From: JAJCYL01 sp040222875
Lineage (GTDB): Bacteria; Bacteroidota; Bacteroidia; Cytophagales; Cyclobacteriaceae
Assembly: GCA_040222875.1 (NCBI GenBank)
Contig: JAVKCG010000028.1
Span: 1 to 64,000, forward strand
Reading direction: 5' to 3'
Length of the DNA: 64,000 nucleotides
The position numbers were made by a program, and so were the translations under genes. A model generated the notes under the pieces. The model was not told the origin of the DNA. It saw only the letters and a program-made list of their open reading frames with translations, and did not search any database. Of the stretch, positions 42,019-50,994 are shown one piece after another (the stretch's first letter is position 1; each line of letters opens with the position of its first letter).

Positions 42019-42363
42019 ATGAAAGGGACTAACCTCGGTGAATTTGAAGAGCTGGTTTTACTGATAGTAGTCGCAATACCTGATGATGCTTATAGCGTGT
42101 CTATTGCGGATACGATTAAGGATAAAACAGGCCGAAAACCCGCTCATAGTGTTGTTCATACGGCCTTGTACCGTATGGAAGAAAAAGGCTTTGTGAAATC
42201 TGAAATGGGTGAAGCGACCGCCGAAAGGGGTGGCAGGCGCAAGCGGATGTATAAAATCACTGCAGCGGGAATGAAAGCGCTGGAGGTGAGCAAGGCGCAT
42301 CGAGATACATTTTGGGACATGATTCCGGCCACCAGAATTGCTGACGTTTATGAATCAAAATAA
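42019..42363 (+). CDS. PadR-family transcriptional regulator
   Basis: The 114-residue protein is a winged-helix PadR regulator: LGEFEELVLLIVVAI, YSVSIADTIKDKTGRKPAHSVVHTALYRMEEKGFVKSEM and GGRRKRMYKITAAGMKAL. It overlaps the next gene (ABC permease start at 42350) by 14 bp. PadR next to a permease with the prefix domain is a recurring pairing in Bacteroidota, where the regulator represses the transporter until a signal, often a drug or lipid stress, appears. Confidence 0.9.
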   Translation: MKGTNLGEFEELVLLIVVAIPDDAYSVSIADTIKDKTGRKPAHSVVHTALYRMEEKGFVKSEMGEATAERGGRRKRMYKITAAGMKALEVSKAHRDTFWDMIPATRIADVYESK

Positions 42364-45016
42364 GCCAACCCCACCAAAATGGGCCGACCGCTTTTTGGAG
42401 TGGTATTGTGGGGACGAATACCTTGAAGATCTGCAAGGTGACCTGTATGAACATTTTCAACAGCGCTGTACTAAATCTGGCGTTCGGGTTGCCAGGTTGG
42501 TGTTCATAATAGATGTCATTAGGAACATGAAACCTCATCTTTTTAAATCTAATTCCACCAGACAAAAAACTTTCGCACCTATGTTCAAACACAATCTTAA
42601 AGCTGTAGCAAGAAACATCCAGAGGAACAAAGCCTATGCGACAATAAATATTTTTGGTTTGGCACTTGGCATGACCGGAACTTTATTCATTGGCCGTTTT
42701 GTATACCACGAACTGAGTTTTGAGGATTTCCATGTCAACGCATCTAATATCTATCGGACTACAATTGCTTATGGCAACGACAATGGTTTTGATGTGCATT
42801 GGGCAAGAATGGATGAGGAATGGGTCAATAGATTAACTGAGGATTTACCAGAAATTAAAGAGCAGGTCCGCTTTCAAAACTACTACCCAAGGATAATAAA
42901 TGTCGGTGAAGACTCATTCAAAGAAGAACATGCCTTCTCGGTTGATTCAAATGTGTTTCAGGTATTTAGTTTTCCGTTGATTAGCGGAAATCCGGTAACT
43001 GCACTGAATCAGCCCTTTTCAGTTGTTTTGACCGAATCTGTTGCCCTCAAATTTTTCGGGGAATCTGAAGTTATGGGCAGGCAAATTGAAATTTTAAATG
43101 AAGCCGATAGTAGCATGGAAAGTTACACTGTAACTGGTGTGATGCAGGATGTTCCATCAAATACACATTTGCCCATTAACCTCCTCACTTCGTTCCGGAA
43201 CCCTGAAGAAAGAACCGGATGGGCCTATAATTATCTCATGTTCCATAAGGGAACAGACATTGATGCAGTTCAAGCCAAAATTCCGTCGCTCATCGAGACA
43301 TATCTCGGCGAAGATAGGTTTGGCTATACAGAAGTACATCTTCAACCTCTTGCCGATATCCATCTAAGAAGCCATCTGGCCAGGGAGATCATCCCCAATG
43401 GCGACATTTTCTATGTCTGGATATTCTCAGCACTTGGTGTGTTCATAATCCTAATGGCTATTATCAATTTCACAAATCTTGCTATTTCGAAAGCCTTGGA
43501 GCGGACAAAGGAAATCGGCATGCGTAAAGTGCTTGGGGCTAGCAGGGGTGCGTTATTTAGATATTTTATGGCGGAGTCATTTGTTTATTCTGGTTTAGCT
43601 TCAGCTATAGCTTTTGGGTTATTGTTGAGCATTAAATCAGCCTTCCAATCTATTTCATCAGTGGCATTCCCTATTGATCAGGGATTATTTATTGTGCTGC
43701 TGGCACTTACAGTTTTGGTAGCAATCATTACCGGAATATATCCAGCCCTGGTCATTTCTGGTTTCAAACCAGTTGGTGCTTTAAGAGGGAAGGCTTCAGT
43801 TATTGGAAACCCAAGAAGTGTTTCCAGGCAGTTGCTAATTGGGGTTCAATTTGTGATCTCCCTGACTATGCTTTCATGTGCTTTGATCACCTGGGAACAG
43901 TTTGATTTTCTTACCAGTAAAAAACTCGGGTTTAATACTGAGCAAGTTATTGCCATCACCAATAGCCCTCAAGATGTACAGGATAAGTATGAAACTTTAA
44001 GGCAGGAGTTTCAGAAAGTGCCAGGAGTGAAAGCAATTACTGCACTAATGGAAGTTCCCTCGCGGGAAATCCGGGATACCGGGGGTGTTGATTTTGAAGG
44101 ATTCACTGAACAAGGTAATGGCCCTGTTTTGGACATTCAGGTGGCTGATACCAACTATTTGGAGTTTAGTGATATGGAGCTTTTGGCTGGCAGAAATTTT
44201 TCAGAAAGTTTGAGGGATCAAGGTAGGCCAAACTTTGATGAACCCGGGTTTGATTTTCGGGAGTATGTATCAAACAGAAGGAGGGAATATATTTTGAATG
44301 AGACTGCCATGAGACAGTTAGGATATGATAATCCTGAAGAAATAATAGGAAAAGAATTCGCCTGGCTTGGGTACTATCAACTAAAGAAGGGCCCAATTGT
44401 GGGAGTGGTCAAAGATTTTCACCAGGAAACACTGCACAACGAGGTAGATCCGGTTGCCTTGATATATGAGCCTGTTTGGCTCCGTACTTTTTTAATTAAA
44501 CTCGAAACCACTGAGCTATCAACAACACTATCAGCAATTGAGGGAGTATGGCAAAAAATGTTTCCTAATTACCCTTTGGAATCGGCCTTTTTGGATGACA
44601 TGTTCAATCAGCTTTATAAGGCTGAACAACGACAGCAGCAAATCCTTACAATTTTTTCGGGGCTTGCAATGTTCATTGCCATGTTGGGCATTTTCGGTTT
44701 GATTTCATTTATGATACAAAAAAGGATGAAAGAATTGGCGATCAGAAAAATATTAGGGGCTACAAGTCAATCTTTGCTCTACCTTTTTGGCCACGGCTTT
44801 TTTATTCAAGCCGCCGTTGCAATAGCAATTGCCAGTCCTGTTTCCTACTATTTTATGAAACAATGGCTTGACAACTTCGCATACCGCATTACTGTTGGTG
44901 CCTGGGAATTTGTTTTCGCTTTTGCAGTGATGGTATTTGTTTTGGGTGCAGTGATCCTTTTCAAGGTTAGCCGAAGTGCCAGAGTGAACCCGGTTGATGT
45001 ACTGCGGTGGGAGTAA
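42350..45016 (+). CDS. ABC transporter permease with prefix domain (FtsX/MacB-like)
   Basis: The 888-residue protein starts with the permease prefix domain (PKWADRFLEWYCGDEYLEDLQGDLYEHFQQR), then the first membrane helix and a MacB periplasmic domain, the FtsX helices with FTNLAISKALERTKEIGMRKVLGASRGALF, a second periplasmic domain, and a second FtsX unit with RMKELAIRKILGATSQSLLYLF. Eight membrane helices in two bundles of four are expected. The ATPase partner is not in this window. Such permeases drive lipoprotein or drug efflux steps. The ATG at 42350 is preferred over the TTG at 42338. Confidence 0.9.
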   Translation: MNQNKPTPPKWADRFLEWYCGDEYLEDLQGDLYEHFQQRCTKSGVRVARLVFIIDVIRNMKPHLFKSNSTRQKTFAPMFKHNLKAVARNIQRNKAYATINIFGLALGMTGTLFIGRFVYHELSFEDFHVNASNIYRTTIAYGNDNGFDVHWARMDEEWVNRLTEDLPEIKEQVRFQNYYPRIINVGEDSFKEEHAFSVDSNVFQVFSFPLISGNPVTALNQPFSVVLTESVALKFFGESEVMGRQIEILNEADSSMESYTVTGVMQDVPSNTHLPINLLTSFRNPEERTGWAYNYLMFHKGTDIDAVQAKIPSLIETYLGEDRFGYTEVHLQPLADIHLRSHLAREIIPNGDIFYVWIFSALGVFIILMAIINFTNLAISKALERTKEIGMRKVLGASRGALFRYFMAESFVYSGLASAIAFGLLLSIKSAFQSISSVAFPIDQGLFIVLLALTVLVAIITGIYPALVISGFKPVGALRGKASVIGNPRSVSRQLLIGVQFVISLTMLSCALITWEQFDFLTSKKLGFNTEQVIAITNSPQDVQDKYETLRQEFQKVPGVKAITALMEVPSREIRDTGGVDFEGFTEQGNGPVLDIQVADTNYLEFSDMELLAGRNFSESLRDQGRPNFDEPGFDFREYVSNRRREYILNETAMRQLGYDNPEEIIGKEFAWLGYYQLKKGPIVGVVKDFHQETLHNEVDPVALIYEPVWLRTFLIKLETTELSTTLSAIEGVWQKMFPNYPLESAFLDDMFNQLYKAEQRQQQILTIFSGLAMFIAMLGIFGLISFMIQKRMKELAIRKILGATSQSLLYLFGHGFFIQAAVAIAIASPVSYYFMKQWLDNFAYRITVGAWEFVFAFAVMVFVLGAVILFKVSRSARVNPVDVLRWE

Positions 45017-45056
45017 TGATCATAGACTGACAATAAACAACTCAATTCCAATTGCA

Positions 45057-45686
45057 ATGAAACTTCCTTTTACGATTCTGATCTTACTATTTGGTTTATC
45101 AATTACAAGTAATGGACAAAATGATGACCCATCAGTATTGACGTTGAAATGGACAGAAGAGGACAGAAATTATTTACTTGAAAATCTAATTCGATCAAAA
45201 GAGGAGCTTATTGAGGAAACTCAAAATTTAACAACCCAGCAATGGAATTTTAAGGGAAGTCCAGATAGATGGAGCATTAACCAGATTGTAGAGCACATAG
45301 CGCTTTATGAGCTCATTTTCATGAATGCAATCTCCGTAGCGCTGCAAAAGGGACCTGTTCCAAACTTTCCTCATTATGCCCCAGACAGTCTATTTGTGGA
45401 TCAAGATCCCTACGGATTAAAACAGAATAAAACGACTGATTTTACAAAGCCATTCTCAATCACGGTTCCTTTAGGAAATAATGAGGGACAGGATAACTTA
45501 ACCTGGTTATTAAAAATGAGGGATGAATCTATTGAGTTTATCCAAATTGATAAAAGAAACCTCAGGGAGTACTACATAAATTTTGGCCCTAATGTGCATC
45601 AAAAGTGCATGATGATTTTTGTGCATACTGATAGGCATATTCGTCAGATTAAAAAAGTGAAGGCACATGAAAAATATCCTAAGTGA
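45057..45686 (+). CDS. Exported DinB-family protein
   Basis: The ATG at 45057 gives 209 residues with a signal peptide ending near SNGQ; an upstream frame from 44994 would not have one. The four-helix DinB_2 fold is suggested by WSINQIVEHIALYE and the closing MIFVHTDRHIRQIKKV, whose three histidines form a metal site. The family includes metal-dependent thiol transferases; a bacillithiol link is possible given bshC in this window, but the exported location argues against cytoplasmic thiol transfer. The end overlaps the convergent molybdoenzyme gene by eight bases. Confidence 0.82.
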   Translation: MKLPFTILILLFGLSITSNGQNDDPSVLTLKWTEEDRNYLLENLIRSKEELIEETQNLTTQQWNFKGSPDRWSINQIVEHIALYELIFMNAISVALQKGPVPNFPHYAPDSLFVDQDPYGLKQNKTTDFTKPFSITVPLGNNEGQDNLTWLLKMRDESIEFIQIDKRNLREYYINFGPNVHQKCMMIFVHTDRHIRQIKKVKAHEKYPK

Positions 45687-47970
45687 ACGTCTTAACTATC
45701 TTCACCTTGACCGACTTCGATGCTGGTGTATCACTTGTATGCGCCTTGTGATCGATAGGCACTAAAACGTTGGCTTCAGGAAAGTAGGTGGCCACACATT
45801 TTCTTGGAATGTTGTAACTCACAACGATAAACTTCCTGGCAGTTCGTTTGAGCCCATAATGGCTTTCAAGGTCAACGATGTCATTTTCTTTCAGGCTAGA
45901 TTCAGCCATATCATCGGCATTCATTAATACAACCCGACGTTCATTGTAAATACCGCGGTACCGATCATCCAGTCCATAAATTGTGGTGTTGAATTGGTCA
46001 TGCGACCGGATAGTAGTCATTAGAAATTCTTCCTCTGTTAATGAATCAGTAGGGCTGTTATTAATAGTAAATTGAGCTTTTTGATCCGATGTTTTGAATG
46101 TTCCTTCTCTTGCCCCATTGGGCAAATAAAATCCGCCTGGTTGTCTTACCCTTTCATTGTAACTATCAAACCCGGGAATTGTCTTTTCAATTAAATCCCT
46201 GATCAGGTCATAATTTGAAATGAGCCCATCCCAATTCAACTTACTTTCAGTCAGTGTTGCTTTGGCTATTTCAGCAACGATTTTCGGTTCACTCAGCAAA
46301 TCGTTTGAAGCTGGCTTTATTACACCTTTTGACGAATGCACCATCCCCATAGAATTTTCTACAGAAACAAACTGCCCACCGAAAGCTTGTTGATCTATCT
46401 CAGTTCGGCCCAGGCAAGGTAGGATCAAAGCTTCCTCGCCATGAATAAGATGGCTTCTATTAAGTTTGGTAGAGACATGAACAGTTAATTCACACCGCTG
46501 AAGAGCTTTAGCAGTAAATTCAGTGTCAGGGGTGGCTGATAAAAAATTGCCTCCCATTCCGAAAAACACTTTTGCCTTTCCGTTATGCATGGCCTCAATG
46601 GCCTCGACGGTATTATAGCCATGATTTTGAGGGGGTTTAAACTCAAAAACCGTTTCAATTTTATCGAGGAATGCCTGCGGCGGAGCTTCCCAGATACCCA
46701 TGGTCCGATCGCCCTGCACATTACTATGGCCCCGAACCGGACAAGTGCCTGCTCCCGGTTTTCCAATACTCCCCTTCAACAGCAGCAGGTTTACTATCTC
46801 CCTGATATTGTCAACGGCATTTTGATGCTGAGTGAGCCCCATAGCCCAGCAAACAATAACTTTCTTACTATTGATAATAAGCGCAGTGGCCTCTTCAATT
46901 TGAGATTGTTCAATACTGGTCTGATTGATGAGATCATCGAGGTTCTCTGAGTCAAGTGCCTCCAGAAATTCATCAAACCCCGAAGTTTTCGTTTGAATAA
47001 ATTCATGATCGAATACTGATCCAGGGTTTTTGTTCTCCTCAATCAACATCAACTTCATGATTGCTTTGAGCAGGGGTACGTCTCCATTAATCCGCACCTG
47101 AAGGAATAAGTCGGTCAGCTGAGTACCGGAACCAATCCATTCAAGGGGGTTTTGCGGATGTTTAAAACGCATCAACCCAGTTTCTGGTAATGGGTTTATT
47201 GTAATGATTTTGCCCCCCCGCTTTTTGTTTCTTTGAAGAGCCGACAACATCCTGGGGTGGTTGGTTCCTGGATTTTGTCCGATCACGATAGTTAAATCAG
47301 CGAGGTCAAAATCTTCCAATGTCACGGAGCCTTTACCAATTCCTAAGGTTTCTGAGAGTGCCTTACCACTTGATTCATGGCACATGTTGGAGCAGTCTGG
47401 TAAGTTGTTGGTGCCGTACATTCTTACAAAAAGCTGGTAAAGAAATGCGGCCTCATTACTTGTTCTTCCGGATGTATAAAAAATAGCCTGGTTTGGGTCG
47501 GGGAGCGATTTCAATTTGCTTCCAATCATTTCAAAAGCCTGCTGCCACTCAATTGGCTCATAATGATCTGATCCTTTTTTGATGACCATTGGCTTGGTCA
47601 ATCTACCACTCTTACCTATTTCGAAATCAGACCAATGTGAAAGCTCTGTCACCGAATGTTTAGCGAAAAAATCAGCTCCAATCTTTTTGTTTGTGGCTTC
47701 TTCCGAGATTGCCTTTACGCCATTCTCGCAATACTCACCTAGTTTCGATCTCACTTTAGGATCAGGCCAGGCACAGCCGGGACAGTCGACGCCATTTATC
47801 TGGTTCAGGCTATTTAGTGTTTTGAAACCCGTGTCCCAATCCATTTCATTTTGAACATGCTTCAGTGCGCTAGTAATAGCAGGTAGGCCAACAGCAGTTT
47901 CAGGAACTGGCTTTTTTGTAAGTCCAGTGTGTTTATCAGGAGGTTGAGCCTGAGTTTTGGAGGGTTTCAT
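45679..47970 (-). CDS. Molybdopterin oxidoreductase, YdeP/FdhF family
   Basis: The 763-residue protein fits the YdeP branch of the formate-dehydrogenase-like molybdoenzymes: N-terminal VDCPGCAWPDP, FYTSGRTSNEAAFLYQLFVR, LPDCSNMCHESSGKALSETLG (with the active-site-like Cys), IGQNPGTNHPRM, GTCPVRGHSNVQGDRTMG and the C-terminal FLMTTIRSHDQFNTTIYG. There is no twin-arginine signal, so it is cytoplasmic. The enzyme needs bis-MGD and sulphuration by FdhD, whose gene is just upstream on the same strand. Substrate is unknown; in E. coli ydeP is tied to acid resistance. Confidence 0.9.
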   Translation of the reverse strand: MKPSKTQAQPPDKHTGLTKKPVPETAVGLPAITSALKHVQNEMDWDTGFKTLNSLNQINGVDCPGCAWPDPKVRSKLGEYCENGVKAISEEATNKKIGADFFAKHSVTELSHWSDFEIGKSGRLTKPMVIKKGSDHYEPIEWQQAFEMIGSKLKSLPDPNQAIFYTSGRTSNEAAFLYQLFVRMYGTNNLPDCSNMCHESSGKALSETLGIGKGSVTLEDFDLADLTIVIGQNPGTNHPRMLSALQRNKKRGGKIITINPLPETGLMRFKHPQNPLEWIGSGTQLTDLFLQVRINGDVPLLKAIMKLMLIEENKNPGSVFDHEFIQTKTSGFDEFLEALDSENLDDLINQTSIEQSQIEEATALIINSKKVIVCWAMGLTQHQNAVDNIREIVNLLLLKGSIGKPGAGTCPVRGHSNVQGDRTMGIWEAPPQAFLDKIETVFEFKPPQNHGYNTVEAIEAMHNGKAKVFFGMGGNFLSATPDTEFTAKALQRCELTVHVSTKLNRSHLIHGEEALILPCLGRTEIDQQAFGGQFVSVENSMGMVHSSKGVIKPASNDLLSEPKIVAEIAKATLTESKLNWDGLISNYDLIRDLIEKTIPGFDSYNERVRQPGGFYLPNGAREGTFKTSDQKAQFTINNSPTDSLTEEEFLMTTIRSHDQFNTTIYGLDDRYRGIYNERRVVLMNADDMAESSLKENDIVDLESHYGLKRTARKFIVVSYNIPRKCVATYFPEANVLVPIDHKAHTSDTPASKSVKVKIVKTFT

Positions 47971-48041
47971 TAAGCTCTAATTTCAGCAATTGGAGAATGA
48001 GATTCAATGAATATTTTGTAATAGCGGTTTATATTTATGTT

Positions 48042-48392
48042 ATGGATGAGAATAAAAAATTGAAATCCAGAATGTCACAGATAGAGGAAGTTGTGGCGGC
48101 AACAACTAAAAATGTTGATAAGCTATCTGCAGATATGCAAGAGTTCCGGGAATATGCCTACGAGAATCGGAAGGTTGTTAATGGCTTGCTCAATAAAATG
48201 GACGATCGTCAAGAAGAAATAAAAAAACTTCAGGAAGAAACCGCTGACTTAAGAAAAGAGTCACAACGAATTGCTATAGAACTTGAAAAAACCGGTAGGC
48301 GATTGGATGAAAACATTGCAGCAAGTAGAAAACAGTGGGCGGAGCAACATCAGATCAATCAACTATTGATAAACCGATTGCTAAATGAATAG
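48042..48392 (+). CDS. Small coiled-coil protein
   Basis: From ATG 48042 the 116-residue protein is almost wholly a coiled coil, with heptad-spaced Leu/Ile/Val, for example in VDKLSADMQEFREYAYENRK and IKKLQEETADLRKES. No signal peptide is present. An upstream start at 47997 would add a hydrophobic head. It lies between the FdhF-like and FdhD genes but on the opposite strand and ends three bases from fdhD. No family recognised; the coiled coil does not indicate function. Confidence 0.6.
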   Translation: MDENKKLKSRMSQIEEVVAATTKNVDKLSADMQEFREYAYENRKVVNGLLNKMDDRQEEIKKLQEETADLRKESQRIAIELEKTGRRLDENIAASRKQWAEQHQINQLLINRLLNE

Positions 48393-48395
48393 GGT

Positions 48396-49205
48396 TTAAT
48401 GTGAATAAACATTAAACCCACTATCCCTCACAAATCCTATTAGCTTAATCCCTGCTTCTTTGGCCAGGTTAACTGCCAGATGTGATGGAGCCCCAACTGC
48501 TGCAACAATCGGTATTTTAGCGATGGCTGCTTTTTGAATCAATTCAAAGCCTGCCCTGCCGCTTAAAAAAAGTATTTTATCAGAAAGATCAATATCGTGA
48601 AACTGAGCATGACCTATAACCTTATCAACTGCATTATGTCGACCAACATCTTCTTTACAATCTACCATTTCTCCTGCTGGGCTGAACAATGCCGCCGCAT
48701 GTAACCCTCCGGTATGGTTAAAAGCTGTCTGTTCGTTCAAGAGAACCGCAGGAAGGGATTTTATGACTTCCGATGAAATCGGAATTTGAGATGCCCCCAC
48801 ATTGACTAGCTCTTTGCATACCCTTTCGATTGAGCTGATTCCACAAACGCCACAACTTGAAGTTGTATAAAAGTTTCTCTGAAATTGATTCGGATCGAAA
48901 ATTACGTCAGGATGCAATTCTGCCCTTACTACGTTCCCCTGTTCTTGTTCGGTTTTTACATTTTCGCAAAGCTCAATTCTAACAATGTCCTTTTTAGATT
49001 TGATAATTCCTTCCGTAAAGAGAAAACCCATTACCAGCTCCAAATCATGCCCTGGGGTACGCATTGTCACTGCCAAATCACATTCTTTTCTTAGATCACC
49101 ATAACCAACCCGTATTTGTAAAGGCTCTTCTACTACTACTAAATCAGGCCTGCTTTCGCCGCCAGGTGAATAAACTGTAGTGGAACTTACCTGAATATTT
49201 TTCAT
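48396..49205 (-). CDS. fdhD: Formate dehydrogenase accessory sulfurtransferase
   Basis: The 269-residue protein carries the FdhD CxxC sulphur-transfer motif SSCGVCG at Cys118 and Cys121, and the nucleotide-site segment EDVGRHNAVDKVIGHA. FdhD moves sulphur from the cysteine desulphurase to the molybdenum cofactor of formate-dehydrogenase-type enzymes. The neighbouring YdeP-like gene on the same strand is the obvious client. It is divergent from pyrG. Confidence 0.94.
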   Translation of the reverse strand: MKNIQVSSTTVYSPGGESRPDLVVVEEPLQIRVGYGDLRKECDLAVTMRTPGHDLELVMGFLFTEGIIKSKKDIVRIELCENVKTEQEQGNVVRAELHPDVIFDPNQFQRNFYTTSSCGVCGISSIERVCKELVNVGASQIPISSEVIKSLPAVLLNEQTAFNHTGGLHAAALFSPAGEMVDCKEDVGRHNAVDKVIGHAQFHDIDLSDKILFLSGRAGFELIQKAAIAKIPIVAAVGAPSHLAVNLAKEAGIKLIGFVRDSGFNVYSH

Positions 49206-49251
49206 GGATAAGTGAATTTACAAAATACCCCTGGTCATCAACTGAATCTGG

Positions 49252-49282
49252 TTGCTATTTGCTAAGGGTTAACCTAACTTTG
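49252..49282 (+). promoter_or_regulatory. pyrG promoter
   Basis: TAACTTTG at 49275-49282 is an exact TAnnTTTG match and TTG at 49252-49254 lies 20 bp upstream. The start codon at 49307 follows after 24 bases. This is the best-formed promoter in the window. Confidence 0.65.
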
Positions 49283-49306
49283 AAACCCGTTAAGTCACAA
49301 ACAATT

Positions 49307-50959
49307 ATGGCATCCACAAAATACATTTTCGTGACTGGCGGGGTCACCTCATCACTCGGAAAAGGGATCATCTCGGCATCACTTGGCAAACTGCTTCAAG
49401 CAAGAGGCTTTTCTGTCACTATCCAGAAATTTGACCCATACATCAACATCGACCCGGGAACACTAAATCCATATGAGCATGGCGAGTGTTACGTAACTGA
49501 TGATGGTGCCGAAACAGATCTTGACCTTGGGCATTATGAGCGGTTTTTGAACATAGAAACTTCTCAAGATAACAATGTCACTACAGGAAGGATATATCAT
49601 GATGTAATAACTAGGGAAAGAAGGGGGGACTATTTGGGGAAAACCGTTCAGGTGATTCCGCACATCACTGACCAGATCAAAAGCAATATTTATAAACTTG
49701 GTGAATCAGGGAAGTTTGATATTGTGATCACAGAAATTGGCGGCTGTGTGGGTGATATTGAATCGCTTCCATTTATTGAAGCTGCAAGGCAAGTTAGATT
49801 AGAGTTGGGTTCAACAAATTTTATATCAATACACCTAACGTTAGTCCCTTACCTAAGCGCTTCAGGTGAATTAAAAACAAAGCCCACACAGCATTCAGTT
49901 AAGCAACTGCTTGAATCAGGAATTCAGCCTGATATTGTTGTTTGCCGATCAGAAATGCATTTGCCGACAGATATTCGTAAGAAAGTGGCACTGTTTTGCA
50001 ACGTACCAATGAACTGTGTGATTGAAGCAATGGATGCCGAGACAATTTACGATGTGCCAGTTTTGATGCGCAAAGAGCGGCTAGATGAACGGGTATTGAC
50101 AAAACTTAAGCTCCCTCATAAAAAAGAGCCGAACATTGATAAGTGGAAGGAATTTTTGGGGAGGTTGAAAAACCCTACAGAAGAAGTGACCATTGGTTTG
50201 GTTGGTAAGTATGTTCAATTGCCTGACGCCTATAAGTCAATCATTGAATCGTTCGTACATGCTGGAGCTGAGAATGAATGCTCAGTAAATGTTGTTTGGC
50301 TTGACAGCGAGGAATTTCAGGAAAACAATGTTGAGAACCACCTCAAAAACCTCCATGGAATATTAGTTGCGCCAGGCTTTGGAGAAAGAGGAATTGAAGG
50401 GAAAATTGTTGCATGTAGGTATGCCAGGGAAAATAAGCTTCCATTTTTCGGCATCTGTCTGGGGCTGCAGTGTGCTGTGACGGAATTCGCCAGAAATGAA
50501 CTTGGGTTAAAAAAAGCTTCTTCCACTGAGGTCTCTGCCAAAACCAAATTTCCAGTTATTGATTTGATGGAAGAGCAGAAAAGCGTAACTGAAATGGGCG
50601 GCACCATGAGATTGGGTGGCTACACCTGTCAGATTAAAAAAGGAACCAAAGCATATAACGCTTACGGTCAGTCTAAAATCAGGGAACGCCACCGTCATCG
50701 TTATGAATTTAATAACACCTACCTCAAAGATTTTGAATCAGCCGGAATGATGGCATCTGGCATCAACCCTGATACGGGACTGGTTGAAATTATGGAGGTT
50801 AAAGACCATCCATGGTATGTCGGTTGTCAATATCACCCTGAATTAAAGAGCACAGTTGCCAACCCACATCCATTGTTCGTTCGCTTCGTAAAAGCTGCCA
50901 TGGCATTCAAAAACGAAATCAATTCTGAGAAACAGCCAGAAAAAGCTACAGTCCTTTAA
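49307..50959 (+). CDS. pyrG: CTP synthase
   Basis: The ATG at 49307 gives 550 residues, the usual length; a further 16 codons upstream are non-homologous and overlap the promoter. The synthetase domain opens ASTKYIFVTGGVTSSLGKGI; the C-terminal glutamine amidotransferase has the nucleophile Cys384 in FFGICLGLQCA and the final His in VGCQYHPE. It makes CTP from UTP, ATP and glutamine. The next gene, yidC, begins 35 bp downstream. Confidence 0.97.
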   Translation: MASTKYIFVTGGVTSSLGKGIISASLGKLLQARGFSVTIQKFDPYINIDPGTLNPYEHGECYVTDDGAETDLDLGHYERFLNIETSQDNNVTTGRIYHDVITRERRGDYLGKTVQVIPHITDQIKSNIYKLGESGKFDIVITEIGGCVGDIESLPFIEAARQVRLELGSTNFISIHLTLVPYLSASGELKTKPTQHSVKQLLESGIQPDIVVCRSEMHLPTDIRKKVALFCNVPMNCVIEAMDAETIYDVPVLMRKERLDERVLTKLKLPHKKEPNIDKWKEFLGRLKNPTEEVTIGLVGKYVQLPDAYKSIIESFVHAGAENECSVNVVWLDSEEFQENNVENHLKNLHGILVAPGFGERGIEGKIVACRYARENKLPFFGICLGLQCAVTEFARNELGLKKASSTEVSAKTKFPVIDLMEEQKSVTEMGGTMRLGGYTCQIKKGTKAYNAYGQSKIRERHRHRYEFNNTYLKDFESAGMMASGINPDTGLVEIMEVKDHPWYVGCQYHPELKSTVANPHPLFVRFVKAAMAFKNEINSEKQPEKATVL

Positions 50960-50964
50960 TTTTG
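50957..50964 (+). promoter_or_regulatory. -7 promoter element for yidC, overlapping the pyrG stop
   Basis: TAATTTTG is an exact TAnnTTTG match whose first three bases are the pyrG stop codon. It lies 30 bp before the yidC start. No -33 TTG is visible, so yidC may depend on read-through from pyrG as well. Confidence 0.4.
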
Positions 50965-50994
50965 CGGCCTCATTTAGAAATTTAAGAATTAGAA

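Noticed and set aside
46585..46950. 121-codon plus-strand frame inside the molybdoenzyme gene
   Set aside because: It is a shadow of a well-supported 763-residue gene on the other strand.
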